Shown here in pieces: positions 50,857 to 59,774 of a DNA stretch of 64,000 nucleotides. Made by a program: the position numbers and the translations under genes. The notes under the pieces are model-generated. The model did not search any database. It saw only the letters and a list, made by a program, of their open reading frames with translations, and was not told where the DNA came from. Source of the DNA: Lewinellaceae bacterium (GTDB lineage: Bacteria > Bacteroidota > Bacteroidia > Chitinophagales > Saprospiraceae); assembly GCA_020636315.1 (NCBI GenBank), contig JACJYA010000012.1, positions 62,001-126,000 of the forward strand, in the 5' to 3' direction. Every line of letters begins with the position of its first letter. The stretch's first letter is position 1.

Positions 50857-51495
50857 TTATTTTTTTACTGCTCTTACAACTACAAAAGACCCTTCTCCGT
50901 ACCCCGGCCTTGGATCCTGAATAGTGTCAATATCCTCCAGCTTTCCAAACAGGGTTTGGGTAAAATTCAGTTCTTTAAACCCGGTTTTATTCAGCATACT
51001 TTTTACCCGTGTTGGGCTGTAGAAGGTGGCGTGCCGGTAAAAGGTGCTGTAATTGCGCCTTTCTTCGTAAGACCTGGCGATGGCGCCGTTGCGGTCGAGG
51101 AAACCCACGACTATTGCTCCGCCCGGTTTGAGCACCCGGAAAGCTTCGGCGAAGGCCTCCGATACATCATCCAGGTGGCAAATGGTGACGATCAGCACAA
51201 AATCGAAGTGAATATCGCGATAAGGTAGCTTTTCGGCTTTGGCGTTGACCACTTCTACTCCTCGCCTTACTGCACGTTTTGCCATCTCTGCCGATGGCTC
51301 AATGCCTTCTTTTATCCCAAGAGGGCCGGCATAACGGCCGGTGCCTACCCCTACTTCCAGCCCCAGAAGGTTGGCCGGCAGCGATAGCATTTGCTGCCGC
51401 AAAGCAGACAATTCGGACTCATAGACGAACGGATGTTTGTCGAACCATTCGTCGTATTCCTCAACATGCTTTTCAAATGGTGCGATCTGTAGCAT
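50857..51495 (-). CDS. Class I SAM-dependent methyltransferase (type 11)
   Basis: A 212-residue methyltransferase. LLGLEVGVGTGRYAGPL (motif I near residue 43), GIEPSAEMAKRA, DFVLIVTICHLDDVSEAF and LKPGGAIVVGFLDRNG are the core blocks of type 11 enzymes. IEPS after motif I replaces the usual DxS. The substrate is not predictable. Upstream of it, 51496-51670 contains no gene. Confidence 0.85.
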   Translation of the reverse strand: MLQIAPFEKHVEEYDEWFDKHPFVYESELSALRQQMLSLPANLLGLEVGVGTGRYAGPLGIKEGIEPSAEMAKRAVRRGVEVVNAKAEKLPYRDIHFDFVLIVTICHLDDVSEAFAEAFRVLKPGGAIVVGFLDRNGAIARSYEERRNYSTFYRHATFYSPTRVKSMLNKTGFKELNFTQTLFGKLEDIDTIQDPRPGYGEGSFVVVRAVKK

Positions 51496-51670
51496 ATTAC
51501 TTTGATTTTAAGGTGATCACAACGGGAGATCATTGCCTTTTGGACAAGCAAGTAGTTTCCCTGAAAAAATTACCTTTTTCCATCAGAACGGCAAATGAGT
51601 ATGCTCACCGGGGAGGCTGATTTTTGTCAAACCCGAAGCAGAATAGGTATAACTAAAATTGTCCACCTGC

Positions 51671-52477
51671 TTACAACTCCACCTTCTGCCGGACATATCC
51701 TTCGTAGTAAATGCGCGAGTGAGGAGGCACGCTTTTCGTCAGCCATACGCTGCCGCCGATGATGCTGTCGTGCCCGATGACGGTCTCCCCCCCCAGTATG
51801 GTGGCTCCGGCGTAGATCACCACCCGGTCTTCGATGGTGGGGTGGCGCTTGGTCTTGGCCATTTCCTTGGCAACGCTGAGGGCGCCAAGGGTTACGCCCT
51901 GATAAATCTTCACATCATTGCCGATCTCTACGGTCTCTCCAATGACGATCCCCGTCCCGTGGTCCATGCAGAAGCTCTCGCCGATCTTTGCTCCCGGATG
52001 GATGTCGATGCCGGTAAGGCTGTGGACGTGTTCGGTAAGGATGCGGGGTATAAGCGGTACGCCCAGCCGGTGGAATTCGTGCGCCAGGCGGTAAACGGCA
52101 GTAGCTTTAAAACCCGGATAGGTGCGAATGACTTCAGTTTTGCTTACCGCAGCCGGGTCGCCCCGCAGCAGTGCCTCGGCATCGCTGTGTAATAACTCAT
52201 GGACAACCGGCAACTGTTTCAGAAAGGCATTTTCCAGCGCCTCGGCCGATACTGGCAGCATGTCCTCCATAGTTTCAAGTATGGTGAATAATTCCAGCTT
52301 CAGTTGCCGGTAATGCTGGTCCAGTTCCCGGCGGCTGTTGTAACGCCGGTTGGACAATTCGGGAAACAGGGCCATCAGCAGGCCGTCCAGCCAGTTGCAT
52401 ACTGCCGAAGGGGAAGGAATGCGCTGGGCATACTGATGAGCGTCATAAAGCTTGTCGATGAACTGCTTCTCTTCCAT
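51671..52477 (-). CDS. cysE: Serine O-acetyltransferase
   Basis: A 268-residue acetyltransferase that makes O-acetylserine for cysteine synthesis. An N-terminal helical domain precedes left-handed beta-helix hexapeptide repeats (IDIHPGAKIGESFCMDHGTGIVIGETVEIGNDVKIYQGVTLGA, beginning near residue 153), with the catalytic His-Asp region in MDHGTG. It is the longer type with an extended C-terminal end. Together with cysM it forms the cysteine branch, using sulfide or thiosulfate that the SQR and CstB enzymes also act on. Confidence 0.92.
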   Translation of the reverse strand: MEEKQFIDKLYDAHQYAQRIPSPSAVCNWLDGLLMALFPELSNRRYNSRRELDQHYRQLKLELFTILETMEDMLPVSAEALENAFLKQLPVVHELLHSDAEALLRGDPAAVSKTEVIRTYPGFKATAVYRLAHEFHRLGVPLIPRILTEHVHSLTGIDIHPGAKIGESFCMDHGTGIVIGETVEIGNDVKIYQGVTLGALSVAKEMAKTKRHPTIEDRVVIYAGATILGGETVIGHDSIIGGSVWLTKSVPPHSRIYYEGYVRQKVEL

Positions 52478-52619
52478 ATTGCGGGCTTATTTTTGCAAAA
52501 AACCATTCCTAATTTAAAACGGCCGGCCGGTAAAAAGTTGCGCATTCGCCGGATAACCTGCATTTTCTTTTAAGGAAAAGGAGGGATTTCCCGAACTTGG
52601 AGAAAACTTAATCCTACCA

Positions 52620-53777
52620 ATGAATTTTCAACTGTCTGAAGCACAACAAAATCTGGTAAAAGAGGCCCGGGAATTCGCCTTGCTGGAAGTTGCGCCCTAC
52701 GCCGCCCAATGGGACCAGGAGGAGCACATCCCCCGCCGACAGATAAAAAAACTGGCGGATGCGGGTTATTTCGGTATGACTATCCCGGAAGAATACGGTG
52801 GGCGGGGCCTGTCTGCAATAGATGCCATCCTGGTTATTGAAGAAATTGCCCGCCACTGTGGCATCAGCGGCCGGCTGATCGTCGATCACAATTTCGGGGC
52901 AGCTATTACTATCCTCAATTTTGGAACCGAAGAGCAGCGGGAAAGGGTATTGCCCACCATCTGCAACGGAGAAACGCTGATGAGCATTGGCATGACCGAA
53001 CCCGGGGCAGGTTCCGCCCTTACCGATCTGGTTACCTCCGCCACCGAGGACGGAGGTGAGTACATCCTGAATGGGAAAAAACACTGGATCACCGGGGCCG
53101 GTGAGCGGGAATATACCCTCGTTTATGCCCGTTTTAACGGTGTGGCCGGCACCAGGGGCATCGGAGCTATCCTCGTCCACAAGGATATGCCCGGGTTCAG
53201 GTATGCCGGCCGGATACCTTCCCTGGGTGTTCGTGGCGTTCAGGAAGGCATCCTTGAGTTTGAGAACCTCCGGGCGCCCAAAGAGAACCTCGTCGTGCCG
53301 CCGGGGTCTGCATTCCGCCGGCTCATGTCGGCCTATAACGGCCAGCGGGTGGGGGCGTCAGCGGTTGCCCTCGGCATTGCCCAGGGAGCTTTTGATTTTG
53401 CAAAAGATTATGCGGACAAAAGGAGGCAATTCGGGAAACGGATAACCGATTTCCAGGCCATCCAGTTTAAACTGGCGGATATGGCGATCGATATCGAGGC
53501 CGCACGGTTCCTTGTCTATCGGGCAGCCTCCAATGCCGGAATGGCCATCACCAACCGCTATGAATCCAGCATTGCCAAGGTTTTTGCCTCCGAGATGGCC
53601 ATTCGGGTGACAAACCGGGCCATTCAACTCTGCGGTGCACAGGGCTACAGCCGGGGCCTGCCGCTGGAGCGGATGTTCCGAGATGCCCGCTGCTTTACCC
53701 TGGCCGGGGGAACTGCTGAAATGCAGCGCATCGGAATAGCCGCCGGCATCCTGGGGCGGAAGCTTCCCCAGGATTAA
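52620..53777 (+). CDS. Acyl-CoA dehydrogenase
   Basis: A 385-residue FAD enzyme that introduces a double bond into acyl-CoA in fatty-acid or amino-acid breakdown. IGMTEPGAGSALTDL (near residue 122) and KHWITGAGEREYTLVYAR are the substrate and FAD loops; QLCGAQGYSRGLPLERMFRDARCFTLAGGTAEMQRIGIA (begins near 338) is the C-terminal signature with the G-G-T/A-E region; the active base is likely the Glu in that block. No ETF genes nearby. Confidence 0.94.
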   Translation: MNFQLSEAQQNLVKEAREFALLEVAPYAAQWDQEEHIPRRQIKKLADAGYFGMTIPEEYGGRGLSAIDAILVIEEIARHCGISGRLIVDHNFGAAITILNFGTEEQRERVLPTICNGETLMSIGMTEPGAGSALTDLVTSATEDGGEYILNGKKHWITGAGEREYTLVYARFNGVAGTRGIGAILVHKDMPGFRYAGRIPSLGVRGVQEGILEFENLRAPKENLVVPPGSAFRRLMSAYNGQRVGASAVALGIAQGAFDFAKDYADKRRQFGKRITDFQAIQFKLADMAIDIEAARFLVYRAASNAGMAITNRYESSIAKVFASEMAIRVTNRAIQLCGAQGYSRGLPLERMFRDARCFTLAGGTAEMQRIGIAAGILGRKLPQD

Positions 53778-53835
53778 CATTACTGGACTTTGTTCTATTT
53801 TAAGGGATTTAGTACATTTGTTCTAAAATGTTTCC

Positions 53836-54949
53836 ATGGATAAAAACACCTCAATAGCCATCATTGGCGGGGAATAGGGGGGCTTGCCATAGCTCTGCGG
53901 CAGCATGGGTTTAATCCTGTCGTTTATGAAGCCGCTTCTGAATTGCGCCCGATTGGAGCAGGCATTATATCAACGCCATGCGGGGTTTTCAATCAGTTGG
54001 GGCTGCTGACAAGGCTATTCAATCCGGCCACCCGATCGAACATCTGTGGATCACCGATAAAAGCTGCGCCTGATCACCCGGACGGCTTTGAGCCCGCTGA
54101 TCGAAGAATTTGGCACGCCCAACCTGGGCATCCACCGCCCTTCAGCAACTATTGGTGAATGCCCTGCCCGATAAACATTCAAACAGGCAAAGCGCTTAGG
54201 CGACTGGAGAAAAGGGAAGACGGTGTAGCGCTCCATTTCGAGAAGATCAGGGACGTAGCGGCGGTTATTGCCGCCGACGGAATTCACTCGGTGGTTCGCC
54301 GCCAACTGTTCCCATCCTGTCGGCAGCGAAGTTCCGGGCAGGTTTGCTGGCGGGGCGTATGCCCGGCGGATACGGAACCCTGGAACCACCGGGGCACCGC
54401 CTTGGGCGCCTGGAATGCGTTTTGGGATTGTCCCAATCGCAGAAGGGCAGGTTTACTGGTTTGCAGTAGTGAATGAAAGCCCGGTACTGATTGGGGAAAA
54501 GCTTTCAAAAATGGGACTTTCTGGATACCTTCCGCTCCTTTACCCGCCCGGAGAACTGGTGGAAAACACTCCGCTAGATAAGGTCATTTACAGCTCCAAT
54601 ATGAACGACCTGGAGCCTTTACCGGGCTGGTTTTCGAACGTAGGATATTATGGGAGATGCTGCCCATGCTACCACTCCGAATATGGGCCAGGGGGCCTGC
54701 CAGGCCATCGAGGACGCCTTCCTGCTTGCCAGTTGCCTTTCTGATTCGCCCCTTCAGGCTGCCTTTTACGAATACATTAGAACACTTGTTATGGAGTTTA
54801 GGAATTAGTACGTTCAAAGCCGCCGCCTGGGGCGGATCGCTCAGTTGAATAACCCCGCCCTGGGTTTTCTGCGCAACCGCCTTATGGCAATGGTTCCTTC
54901 TTCCATCGCTTTGGCCAGCCTGCGGGAATTGGTGAAAGGGAGCGTTTGA
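53836..54949 (+). pseudogene. FAD-dependent monooxygenase pseudogene (multiple frameshifts)
   Basis: The frame starts at ATG 53836 (MDKNTSIAIIGG), then a one-base loss after 53870 would, if corrected, restore GGGIGGLAIALRQHGF, the FAD motif. The downstream reading frames carry IGAGI, then EEFGTPNLGIHRPS, then AVIAADGIHSVVRRQLFP (the DG motif), then GMRFGIVPIAEGQVYWFAVVNE and the shifted GDAA-HATTPNMGQGACQAIEDAFLL, ending in QLNNPALGFLRNRLMAMVPSS and a stop at 54947-54949. At least four frameshifts separate these blocks. The gene type is kynurenine/urate/salicylate-hydroxylase-like. A MITE-like element lies directly after it. Confidence 0.85.
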
Positions 54950-55000
54950 TACTTGCCGGAGTTGGGGCCTGCTCTTTCTTTGGGTACAGAAGACTTCAAT

Positions 55001-55316
55001 ATGAGTCATGCGAATCAGGGGCTAGAACGAAGGATATTATTGAAGTCCCGGAGGGACGAAATATCGGTAGATAATGCCGAGGGGAAGCATTGCCCGTGCC
55101 TTAGGTACGGAACATGCCCATGAGGGAATTATTGATATGCCGTACCTAGCGCCTCCGCTGAGCAGCTTCAGCGCTCGCGGGCGGCACGGAAAGGCCCAAT
55201 GGGGATCTCCCTACCGACATTTTGTGCCTAATGGCACAAGCCTAAATGGGTGCTCTGCCTGGGGCCTCCAATATCATATTGGCGAATGGATTTAGCCCCT
55301 GATTCGCATGAGTCAT
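55001..55316. repeat. MITE-like element A with ~24-bp terminal inverted repeats
   Basis: The ends 55001-55024 and 55293-55316 are inverted copies of each other with one mismatch; the shared core is ATGCGAATC plus AGGGGCTA, flanked by ATGAGTCAT. Inside are hairpin words such as GTCCCGGAGGGAC, GGTACGG and CCGTACC, and CTCCGCTGAGCAGCTTC followed by GCGCTCGCGG, a word pair shared with the element at 27643-27920. Length 316 bp. No coding gene. A short frame at 55074 is a by-product. Confidence 0.75.
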
Positions 55317-55663
55317 CCCGAATTTTGAGAAAAGCCTAAGGCGCTGGTTATCAATAACAAGTGGTTTGTTGCCATTTGCGAGTTGCCAGTTGTAGGCTGC
55401 CTGGGCCACCCACCCGTAACCTGCAATAAATTAATTGCCAAATTGTAATGAGACTTTCAAGTCTTTACTTCGGCTTTAAAAGAAAAATCCGGTACGGCTC
55501 ATGTTTATTACATCCCCAAAAAGTGCAATAACGAGAAATTCTCTATATTTAGGCGCTTATTAATCATTTTTGCTTCTGTTACGCCCTGCCATCATTCAAA
55601 TACCGACCCTGGAACCATAAGATATTCTCAGATTAATTGATCACTCATAAAAACAGGACTAGT

Positions 55664-56719
55664 ATGAATCTGAAATTTTACAACTTTCTGCTTTTGGCAG
55701 TGGCCTTACTGCCATTTTCACTTTCTGCCCAGATGGATACCCTCCTTTTCGAGGACTTTCAGGACCAGATCATCGGTGATGTTGCTGACCTGGTGGCGAT
55801 CTTCCCTCAGGGGGACGACACGACCTGGATCAACTACGATGCAGACTACCTGGCGGATGCCAATGACCGGCCCCAGGATTGGTTCATCGATATTGAACTA
55901 TTTCAGGCTTTTCAGGATAGTATCGCTCCCGCCGACTCCAATTTCGTTCTCGGGAGCTCTTCCTGGCTGCAGGGTTTCCTCGATGGCAATCGCAACTGGC
56001 TGATCACTCCTCCTATTGAAATTGGCGATGACCAGGCCACTCTGCACCTGAAATCGGCTCCCCGCCAGGGCCCCCGTTACATGGATGGGTACTCTGTCCT
56101 GGTCTCTACCGGCATGAACTTCCCGGAGTCATTTACGGATACCTTACTCCGGGTTCAGCAGATGGTTCCGCCTCTCCCGCAAAACTCCGCTACGCTGGAG
56201 GTGGATAGTTTCCTTTACGCTCCGGCAGGGGGCTATATGCATGCCGACCGCTATACCCTCCCGGATTACTTTTTCCTGGATACACCGGACGACGATGTTT
56301 ATGTAGGCAATCTGGAGCCACATAGCCTGAGCCTGTCGGCTTATGCCGGAAAGACCATATACATTGCTATCGTTCACGATTCCGATGACGACAATTACAT
56401 CACAATTGATGACATCCTCGTAATGGGCAATATAGTCAGCTCTACCCGGGATGCCTCCGCTCCCGATATCCGCCTGGTCACTTACCCCAACCCGGTTGAC
56501 AACTTCCTCAACGTCCTCTTCCGCCTGGAAACTTCTGCCAGCGTTCGCACCGGCTTGTACGATATGAACGGCAGGCAGGTGCTGTCTATGGCCTCTGAAG
56601 GGCGCCTCGTAGGGGAGCAGAGCCAGAAAATCGACCTTCGCCTCCTTCCTTCCGGCGCCTATAACCTGGTGCTGGACATCGAGGGGCAGAAATACACCAG
56701 AAAGGTGGTTAAACGCTGA
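55664..56719 (+). CDS. Secreted protein with jelly-roll domain and T9SS type A sorting signal
   Basis: A 351-residue exported protein from the ATG at 55664 (signal FYNFLLLAVALLPFSLSA). Residues 25-250 resemble a choice-of-anchor J domain (LLFEDFQDQIIGDV, WFIDIELFQAF, NWLITPPIEIGDDQATLHLKSAPRQG, each described by its start). The last 80 residues (LVTYPNPVDNFLNVLFRLETSASVRTGLYDMNGRQVL..., ending VVKR) are a Por/SprA-type C-terminal domain for type IX secretion. Function unknown. Confidence 0.85.
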   Translation: MNLKFYNFLLLAVALLPFSLSAQMDTLLFEDFQDQIIGDVADLVAIFPQGDDTTWINYDADYLADANDRPQDWFIDIELFQAFQDSIAPADSNFVLGSSSWLQGFLDGNRNWLITPPIEIGDDQATLHLKSAPRQGPRYMDGYSVLVSTGMNFPESFTDTLLRVQQMVPPLPQNSATLEVDSFLYAPAGGYMHADRYTLPDYFFLDTPDDDVYVGNLEPHSLSLSAYAGKTIYIAIVHDSDDDNYITIDDILVMGNIVSSTRDASAPDIRLVTYPNPVDNFLNVLFRLETSASVRTGLYDMNGRQVLSMASEGRLVGEQSQKIDLRLLPSGAYNLVLDIEGQKYTRKVVKR

Positions 56720-56786
56720 TAAAACGCCTTTAAAGCTTTCGGGGCGAGACAGCCTGGGCCTTTCCCTGAAGCTTTGAAGGAGTGGT

Positions 56787-57147
56787 GGTTGTATTGTTAG
56801 ATTGTTATGCGAATCCAGAGCTAAAACGTCCTGTAGGGACGACATATCGGAAGACGTGGCCCCGAGTTAGGGACGACCCGTGCCGTAGGTACGGGACATA
56901 GCGATCAGGCCAACGCCGATGTGCCGTACCTACGGCACGGAGGTTCATTTTTCACCATTTTTTTACCGATATTTTGTACCTAACGGCACAATATCTAAGT
57001 ATCCGGCCGGCGCCGGTAGTCAAATCGCCCCCATTTAGCTCTGGATTCGCATATTGTTATATGGCTATATGGCTATATTGCTGGCCTGCGAGTTTAGTTT
57101 GGTTGCAAAGTAACACTATAACACTATAACAATCTAACAATACAACC
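56787..57147. repeat. Composite region: 21-bp inverted repeats enclosing MITE-like element B
   Basis: A 21-bp exact inverted repeat at 56787-56807 and 57127-57147 (core TATTGTTAGATTGTTA) encloses a 248-bp element (56806-57053) whose ends are TATGCGAATCCAGAGCTAAA and its reverse complement. Its interior GTCCTGTAGGGAC, CCGTGCCGTAGGTACGG and ACCTAACGGCACA resemble the interior of element A at 55001-55316. The two elements also share the ATGCGAATC-x-AGCTA end motif, so they are members of one family. Confidence 0.75.
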
Positions 57148-57163
57148 ATATAACCATTCCCAC

Positions 57164-58132
57164 ATGATCGAAGCCAGGCAGCTCACCAAGCGTTACGGCA
57201 GCTTCACCGCCGTATATCAGGTTTCCTTTCGGCTGGAACAGGGCCAGACCCTTGCTCTGATCGGCCCGAGCGGTTGTGGCAAGACGACCACCCTCAAGAT
57301 GGCCAACCGGCTGATCCGGCCTACCGAAGGTTCCGTTTGGGTCGATGGGAAGGATGTATCCCAACAACCGATCGAACAGATGCGCCGCCGGATGGGCTAC
57401 GTCATTCAGGATATCGGCCTTTTCCCTCATTATTCCGTGGAGCAGAATGTTGCAGTTGTCCCCCGCCTGTTGGGCTGGCCGGCTGAAAAGATCCGCAAAA
57501 GAGTGGGGGAGTTACTCGAACAGTTGGGCCTCCCTCCCGGGCAATTCAATAAAAAGTACCCTCATCAGCTCAGCGGGGGGCAGCAGCAGCGGGTGGGCAT
57601 TGCCCGGGCTCTGGCGGCCGACCCGCCCATCATTCTCATGGACGAGCCCTTCGGCGCCCTGGACCCGCTGACCCGGCAGCAGGCACGCCGGGATTTCCTG
57701 GAGGTTGAAGCGCTCAAAAACAAAACCATCATCATGGTTACCCACGATATTGAGGAAGCCTTTGAAATGGCTGCGATAGTTGGCCTGATGAAGCATGGGC
57801 GGCTGCAGCAACTTGGCCCTCCTGAACAATTGCTACTGGCGCCCGCCAATGATTTCGTCCGGGAATTCATGGCGGAAAAAGCCAGCCAACTGGAACTGTT
57901 GTCCATCACCTTGTCCGGCGTTTTTTCTCAATTGGCTGAGGTGGCGCCCACTACCGGCAAAGGTGTATCCATGCCCGCTCAAACCCCGCTGCTCTTTGCC
58001 ATTCACCGGCTGGCAAAAGAGAAAACCGGTGAGGCCTATGGCACGACCCTGAAAAACGGGGAGTCCCGCTATTTTCAACTGGATGTGTTGTTTCAGCTCT
58101 TCAGGCAAACCCTCATCCAATGGAACAACTGA
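57164..58132 (+). CDS. Glycine betaine/osmoprotectant ABC transporter ATPase
   Basis: A 322-residue ATPase. GPSGCGKTT (Walker A, near 33), the LSGGQQQR signature near residue 134, ILMDEPFGALDPL (Walker B) and VTHDIEEAF (H-loop) are present. The sequence MIEARQLTKRYGSFTAVYQVSF and the DRQ-TRQQARRDF stretch match the OpuA/ProV branch. A C-terminal extension of about 80 residues takes the place of the usual CBS pair and does not clearly resemble it. It overlaps the permease-binding-protein gene by 13 bp. Confidence 0.9.
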   Translation: MIEARQLTKRYGSFTAVYQVSFRLEQGQTLALIGPSGCGKTTTLKMANRLIRPTEGSVWVDGKDVSQQPIEQMRRRMGYVIQDIGLFPHYSVEQNVAVVPRLLGWPAEKIRKRVGELLEQLGLPPGQFNKKYPHQLSGGQQQRVGIARALAADPPIILMDEPFGALDPLTRQQARRDFLEVEALKNKTIIMVTHDIEEAFEMAAIVGLMKHGRLQQLGPPEQLLLAPANDFVREFMAEKASQLELLSITLSGVFSQLAEVAPTTGKGVSMPAQTPLLFAIHRLAKEKTGEAYGTTLKNGESRYFQLDVLFQLFRQTLIQWNN

Positions 58133-59676
58133 CTCTGCTGTGGCAATTCCTGGCCGATAACCGGGCAAAGCTTTTGGAGCAGGTCCTGGAGCACATCGGC
58201 CTGACCTTTATCTCTCTTTTGCTTGCGGCAATAGTGGCCATCCCGCTGGGCATTTTCATCACCCGCCGGCAAAAACTGGCCGGTGGCTTTCTCGGGCTTG
58301 CAGGAATTCTTCAGACGGTGCCCAGTATCGCTTTACTGGGATTTCTGATCCCCCTTCTGGGTATCGGGGCCAAGCCGGCTATTGTAGCCCTGTTCTTCTA
58401 TGCCCTGTTGCCCATTCTGCGCAATACTTATACCGGGATACAGGAAGTGGATGCCTCGGTGAAGGAGGCCGCTCTGGGCATCGGCTTATCGAAAGGGCAG
58501 ATGCTTCGGCAGGTCGAGCTGCCGCTGGCCCTTCCGGTAATTTTTGCCGGCCTGCGCACCGCGACAGTGATCAACGTTGGAGTTGCTACCCTGGCCGCCT
58601 ACATCGGAGCCGGAGGGCTGGGGGAGTTTATCTTTGGCGGCATCGCCCTGAACAATACTACGATGATACTGGCCGGAGCCTTGCCGGCTGCCGCCCTTGC
58701 CATACTGTTTGATCAAATGCTGGCATTTCTGCAGCGGGGCAGGGTAGGGAAGTTGAGGAATAACCTGCCGGTACTCCTGTTGGGAGTCGCCTTTCTGTCA
58801 TCGGCCTATTTCTGGCCCCAGGTATATGCTCCCGGATGGAAGGCTGGCTTTCCTCCCGAGTTTATGGGCCGGAAGGATGGCTACAACAACCTGGTGGACA
58901 CCTACGGCGGCCTCCGGTTCAATACTACCGTCCTCAATAATGCACTGATGTATGCCGCCGTGAAAGAGAAGGAGGTGGATGTGATCAGCGGCTACTCCAC
59001 CGATGGCCGCATCAAAGCCTATGGCTTAGCCATACTGGAAGATGACCGCCACGCTTTTCCGCCCTACTATTGCACCCCCATCCTTCGGAAGGGCCTGGCA
59101 GAGGAACACCCTGAAGTAGTAAAGGCTTTGAACCTGCTGGCGGGGAAAATCAACGACTCGGTCATGACATCCCTTAATTACCGGGTTGATTTCGACAAGG
59201 AAAGCCCGGAAGCAGTTGCCCGGAATTTCCTGGAATCCCTCGGCCTGTGGCGGCCCGACCGGGCTCAGGGTGGAGAGGCCCTCATCATCGGCTCCAAGAT
59301 CTTCACCGAACAGTATATCCTGGTGGAGCTGTTCAGCCAGCTTATCAACGGCTACACCGATCTGGATACCGATCCCCGCCCCGGCCTGGGCGGCACCAAG
59401 ATCTGTTTTGATGCCCTGGCGGCGGGAGAAGTGGACCTGTACCCCGAGTACACCGGCACCGGCCTGCAGGTGCTCCTGGATACTCCCGACAGCGTAACAC
59501 AACAAATCATCACTGAGGCCGATGCGGTTTATGGTTATGTAAAAACCCGGTTCCGGAAGCAGTATGGTATCGAATGGCTGGAGCCGCTGGGATTCAACAA
59601 TACTTATGCCCTCATGGTGCGGGAGGAAATGGCCCGGAAACTGAAGCTTGAAAAAGTAAGTGGCCTGGTGCGTTGA
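58120..59676 (+). CDS. Osmoprotectant permease fused to a circularly permuted OpuAC-type binding domain
   Basis: A 518-residue fusion. Residues 1-205 are the OpuCB/ProW-type permease with six segments and the EAALGIGLSKGQMLRQVELP loop. What follows is an OpuAC-type binding domain in swapped order: residues 239-376 match the usual C-terminal half (EFMGRKDGYNNLVDTYG, DVISGYSTDGRI, LEDDRHAFPPYY, SLNYRVD), and residues 386-518 match the usual N-terminal half (IIGSKIFTEQYIL, GLGGTKICFDAL, DLYPEYTGTGLQ, PLGFNNTYALMV), stopping at the S-G-L-V-R that normally joins the halves. DNA is continuous with no stop between. It would import betaine, choline or carnitine with the ATPase gene upstream. Confidence 0.88.
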   Translation: MEQLTLLWQFLADNRAKLLEQVLEHIGLTFISLLLAAIVAIPLGIFITRRQKLAGGFLGLAGILQTVPSIALLGFLIPLLGIGAKPAIVALFFYALLPILRNTYTGIQEVDASVKEAALGIGLSKGQMLRQVELPLALPVIFAGLRTATVINVGVATLAAYIGAGGLGEFIFGGIALNNTTMILAGALPAAALAILFDQMLAFLQRGRVGKLRNNLPVLLLGVAFLSSAYFWPQVYAPGWKAGFPPEFMGRKDGYNNLVDTYGGLRFNTTVLNNALMYAAVKEKEVDVISGYSTDGRIKAYGLAILEDDRHAFPPYYCTPILRKGLAEEHPEVVKALNLLAGKINDSVMTSLNYRVDFDKESPEAVARNFLESLGLWRPDRAQGGEALIIGSKIFTEQYILVELFSQLINGYTDLDTDPRPGLGGTKICFDALAAGEVDLYPEYTGTGLQVLLDTPDSVTQQIITEADAVYGYVKTRFRKQYGIEWLEPLGFNNTYALMVREEMARKLKLEKVSGLVR

Positions 59677-59687
59677 GGCTCCTTTAC

Positions 59688-59757
59688 ACTTTTACACTCA
59701 AGCACTTTTACACACTTAAACTTTTACACCCAAGCACTTTTACACCCTTACACATTT
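59688..59757. repeat. GTGTAAA-type repeat (reverse orientation)
   Basis: TTTACAC words (TTTACACTTTTACACTCAAG, CACTTTTACACACTT, CACTTTTACACCC) are repeated between the transporter and the LolC-like gene. Same family as at 3858-3995 and 27643-27920. Confidence 0.6.
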
Positions 59758-59774
59758 CTTATCTTTACCCCCGC

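Noticed and set aside
51617..51630. CTGATTTTTGTCAA upstream of the methyltransferase at 50857
   Set aside because: Two mismatches from the operator, and no TAnnTTTG box at the required distance in either direction.
55074..55295. Short plus-strand frame of 73 residues
   Set aside because: Lies entirely within MITE-like element A; the frame is made of the element's hairpin words.
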